DNA of 8,019 nt from Tepidisphaeraceae bacterium (GTDB lineage Bacteria > Planctomycetota > Phycisphaerae > Tepidisphaerales > Tepidisphaeraceae), in assembly GCA_025450555.1 (NCBI GenBank), contig JANWHF010000335.1:1-8019 (forward strand). The letters are read 5' to 3'. The notes under the pieces are model-generated. The model saw only the letters and a program-made list of their open reading frames with translations. It was not told the DNA's origin and searched no databases. Below are positions 5,947 to 8,019 of this stretch, one piece after another. A program made the position numbers and the translations under genes. Each line of letters opens with the position of its first letter. Positions within the stretch are counted from its first letter, which is position 1.

Positions 5947-7797
5947 TCAAAACCCAGTCCGCTTGAACTGCTTTTCCAGATCGCGAAGGGAGAGACGCAG
6001 CGTGGTCGGCCGACCGTGCGGGCAGTTGCTTGATCGATCGACCAGTTCGCGACGGGCGAGCAAGGCTTCGATCTCCGGCGCAGTCAGCGGATCTCCGGCT
6101 TTCACCGCTGCTTTGCAGGCCATCATGTCGAGCACTTCGTGAAGCAGCTCTTCTTCGTGCATGTCGAGCAGTTCCTGCTCACCTCGCTCGAGAAGCTCGC
6201 GGACAAAGGCACCGGGCTCCAGCTTTTCTAAGAAAGACGGGAAGGAATGGACCGCGACCTGGCCGGGGCCGAATTCGTTGACCTCGATGCCCAGCTTGGC
6301 CAGCAGGGGCTGGACCTGTTCCAGCAGGCTGGCCTGGGTGGACGAGACATCGACGACCTCCGGCAGCAGTAGCCGTTGCGATTCGAGTGTGCCGCGATTG
6401 AGACGAGCGAGAAGATCTTCATAGACGATGCGTTCGTGCAGGGCGTGCTGATCGATGATCAGCATGCCATCGTCGCTTTGCACGACAAGGTAGCTGTTGT
6501 GAAGCTGGATCGCGGCCGAGGGAGGAAGAGCCGATTGCGCAGGTGCTGCGGGCGCGTATGAGGGTTCGCGCAGTGTTGGAGGTTCAATCGAAGGACGTGC
6601 GAGGATAGATGCAGGCGAAATCACCTGTGGCTGCGGAGATGGCGCAAACGCGCGTAGCGCAGGTTGCGGCGGCTGCGCCGGCGCGATCGGTGCAACAGCG
6701 GTTGGCGGCAGTTGCCGGAAGAATTCCGCCAGCTTCTCTCGCATTTCCAGCCGCGGGGCTTCATCGCGCGCATCGGATCGCATCGGAATGGCGGCGGGTG
6801 TCAAGTCGCTTCCCAGCAGTTGCTCGCGCACAGCCGAGTGAACCAGTCCATGAATCCGGCCGCTGTCGCGGAAGCGCACTTCGATCTTGGTGGGATGCAC
6901 ATTCACATCCACATCCTGCGGCGGCATTTCCAGCATCAGAATTGCCGCCGGGTATCGGCCCGGCTCAGTCAGCCCACGATAGGCTTCGCGCAACGCATGC
7001 TGCACAAACTTATCGCGGATGAACCGGCCATTGAGATAAAAATATTGATGCTTGGCCGTGGGGCGAGCCAGCTCGGGCAGGCCGATGATCCCGCGCAATC
7101 GCAGCTCCGCATCGCGCACATCCACCGCGAGCCGCTGCTCGCGAAATTCGTCCGGCCAGGCCGACAGCCAGCGCTCCTGATCACTTGCTGCAGGCAAATC
7201 GAGCGATGCGCGGCCATTGTGCGACAGCGAAAAATGAATCGATGGATAAGCCAGCGCGATGCGCAGCAGCGTCTCGGAAATATGGCCAAATTCCGTCGAT
7301 GATCCTTTGATGAATCGTCTTCTCGCGGGCGTGTTGAAAAAGAGGTTCCGAACTTCGACTGTTGTGCCGACATTTCCGGCTGCGGCCTGGGCATCGCCAA
7401 TCGCGCCGCCGCGGTTTTGAATTTCGTAGGCGCTGTCGCTTGCAGCGGTGCGGGACAAGATGCGGGCATGAGAGACCGCGCCGATGCTGGCCAATGCTTC
7501 GCCGCGAAAACCCATCGTCATGATGCGAAAGAGATCCTCGTCACTGACGAGCTTGCTGGTGGCATGGGATGCGAAGGCCAGGGGCAGATCGGCCGGCTCG
7601 ATCCCGCCGCCGCTGTCGATCACGCGGATCAGCGCCCGGCCGCCGTCTTCGATCTCGACGATGATGTGATCCGCCCCGGCATCGATCGCATTTTCGACCA
7701 GCTCCTTCACGACCGCTGCCGGCCGCTCGATCACCTCGCCGGCGGCGATGCGATTGACCATCGAAGGCGGTAACTGCTGAATGCGACGAACTTCCAC
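5947..7797 (-). CDS. mutL: DNA mismatch repair protein MutL (endonuclease type)
   Basis: MutL couples mismatch recognition by MutS to strand incision and removal. The 616-residue product is complete. The GHKL ATPase domain shows ENAIDAG (35-41, with E32 as the likely catalytic Glu in KELVENAIDAG), DSGGGI (61-66), ATSK (79-82) and GFRGEAL (96-102). The transducer domain follows with NLFFNTPARRRF (151-162) and DVNVHPTKIEVRF (297-309). A Pro/Ala-rich linker covers about 364-425. The C-terminal domain has DQHALHERIVYE (449-460), matching DQHA(X)2E(X)4E, plus ACKAAVKAG (560-568) and CPHGRP (592-597), the metal-binding motifs of nicking MutL proteins in organisms without MutH. The start is GTG at 7797, which fits the usual MutL N-terminus; no Shine-Dalgarno site precedes it, and a TATAAT box lies 7 bases upstream. 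mutS is not in view. Confidence 0.98.
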   Translation of the reverse strand: MEVRRIQQLPPSMVNRIAAGEVIERPAAVVKELVENAIDAGADHIIVEIEDGGRALIRVIDSGGGIEPADLPLAFASHATSKLVSDEDLFRIMTMGFRGEALASIGAVSHARILSRTAASDSAYEIQNRGGAIGDAQAAAGNVGTTVEVRNLFFNTPARRRFIKGSSTEFGHISETLLRIALAYPSIHFSLSHNGRASLDLPAASDQERWLSAWPDEFREQRLAVDVRDAELRLRGIIGLPELARPTAKHQYFYLNGRFIRDKFVQHALREAYRGLTEPGRYPAAILMLEMPPQDVDVNVHPTKIEVRFRDSGRIHGLVHSAVREQLLGSDLTPAAIPMRSDARDEAPRLEMREKLAEFFRQLPPTAVAPIAPAQPPQPALRAFAPSPQPQVISPASILARPSIEPPTLREPSYAPAAPAQSALPPSAAIQLHNSYLVVQSDDGMLIIDQHALHERIVYEDLLARLNRGTLESQRLLLPEVVDVSSTQASLLEQVQPLLAKLGIEVNEFGPGQVAVHSFPSFLEKLEPGAFVRELLERGEQELLDMHEEELLHEVLDMMACKAAVKAGDPLTAPEIEALLARRELVDRSSNCPHGRPTTLRLSLRDLEKQFKRTGF

Positions 7798-7804
7798 GCC
7801 GGCG

Positions 7805-7810
7805 ATTATA
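7805..7810 (-). promoter_or_regulatory. Candidate -10 box (TATAAT) of mutL
   Basis: A perfect TATAAT on the minus strand ends 7 bases before the mutL GTG. No good -35 hexamer is visible; CTCGTT is at 17-base spacing. If it is used, transcription would start at or within a base or so of the GTG, giving a leaderless mRNA. This agrees with the missing ribosome binding site. Confidence 0.45.
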
Positions 7811-7898
7811 GGGAAAGCGAGCCAGCGAACGAGCGAAGTCCTACGAAGCGAACGGGTTATCCACGTATTCTGAGCAGAACTCTGTCAAAATTCGGCGG

Positions 7899-7921
7899 CA
7901 TGTTGAAATTTTCAGCACATG
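7899..7921. repeat. Imperfect inverted repeat upstream of mutL
   Basis: CATGT-TGAA and TTCA-GC-ACATG form a hairpin-capable repeat with a 3-base ATT loop and a 2-base bulge in the right arm. No T-run follows on either strand, so it is not a classical intrinsic terminator. An operator or chance are the alternatives. Confidence 0.35.
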
Positions 7922-7940
7922 ATCGAATTCCTGTTCGGTT

Positions 7941-8018
7941 TTAATGCAAGATCAGCTGCTTCGCCCCGAATCTCATGAGCTTGCGCGCATTTGACGAGGC
8001 TGGCTCGGCCTTTGCTCC
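7941..8018 (-). CDS. Possible C-terminal end of an upstream minus-strand gene
   Basis: One minus-strand frame is open from the right edge for 25 codons and ends in TAA at 7943-7941, with the tail NARKLMRFGAKQLILH. Third codon positions are mostly G or C, as in the neighbouring genes, and the ending looks protein-like. The piece is too short to identify. If real, the gene would lie upstream of mutL in the same direction, with about 143 bases between them. A competing plus-strand frame starting at 7975 overlaps it. Confidence 0.25.
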   Translation of the reverse strand, partial: GAKAEPASSNARKLMRFGAKQLILH

Positions 8019-8019
8019 C

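Noticed and set aside
6560..6710. Repetitive-looking Pro/Ala-rich coding stretch in mutL
   Set aside because: This is the normal flexible linker between the ATPase and C-terminal domains of MutL, not a DNA repeat or insertion.
6664..7302. Plus-strand 212-codon ORF opposite mutL
   Set aside because: It is antisense to the conserved MutL transducer domain and linker, with no recognisable domain.
7975..8019. Plus-strand ATG frame open to the right edge (MSLRAFDEAG)
   Set aside because: Only 15 codons are visible and there is no ribosome binding site. It conflicts with a minus-strand frame of similar quality, so it cannot be supported without more sequence.

Overview
This GC-rich window looks like ordinary chromosomal DNA from a free-living bacterium. 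The MutL sequence, the TPR-glycosyltransferase architecture and the small membrane protein suggest Planctomycetota, perhaps a Phycisphaerae-type soil lineage, with Acidobacteriota as the alternative. This placement rests on my recollection of the families, not on a search. I see no insertion sequence, phage gene, tRNA, rRNA or CRISPR array.

Layout, left to right. Positions 1-2524 hold two tandem paralogous genes on the minus strand: a complete TPR protein with a C-terminal glycosyltransferase-like domain (653-2524), then a second copy (1-656) that runs off the left edge. Their stop and start codons overlap as ATGA. A divergent intergenic region (2525-2715) separates this pair from zwf (2716-4248, plus strand), encoding glucose-6-phosphate dehydrogenase. 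zwf ends 6 bases from the end of a convergent gene (4255-5421, minus strand) for an unrecognised 388-residue protein with beta-propeller-like strands and one internal hydrophobic segment. A 256-base stretch (5422-5677) follows; it holds a perfect 16-bp palindrome and one doubtful small ORF. Next come a small membrane protein (5678-5935) and mutL (5947-7797), both on the minus strand and probably co-transcribed. The right end (7798-8019) holds the mutL promoter region and possibly the last codons of another minus-strand gene.

The genes do not form one pathway. zwf feeds the oxidative pentose phosphate pathway and NADPH supply. MutL acts in mismatch repair and carries the endonuclease motif of organisms without MutH. 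The TPR-glycosyltransferase pair probably acts in cell-envelope or protein glycosylation. I did not find a convincing new multi-gene system. The points most worth a second look are the tandem TPR-glycosyltransferase pair, a possible leaderless mutL transcript, the unknown protein next to zwf, and the small membrane protein behind mutL.
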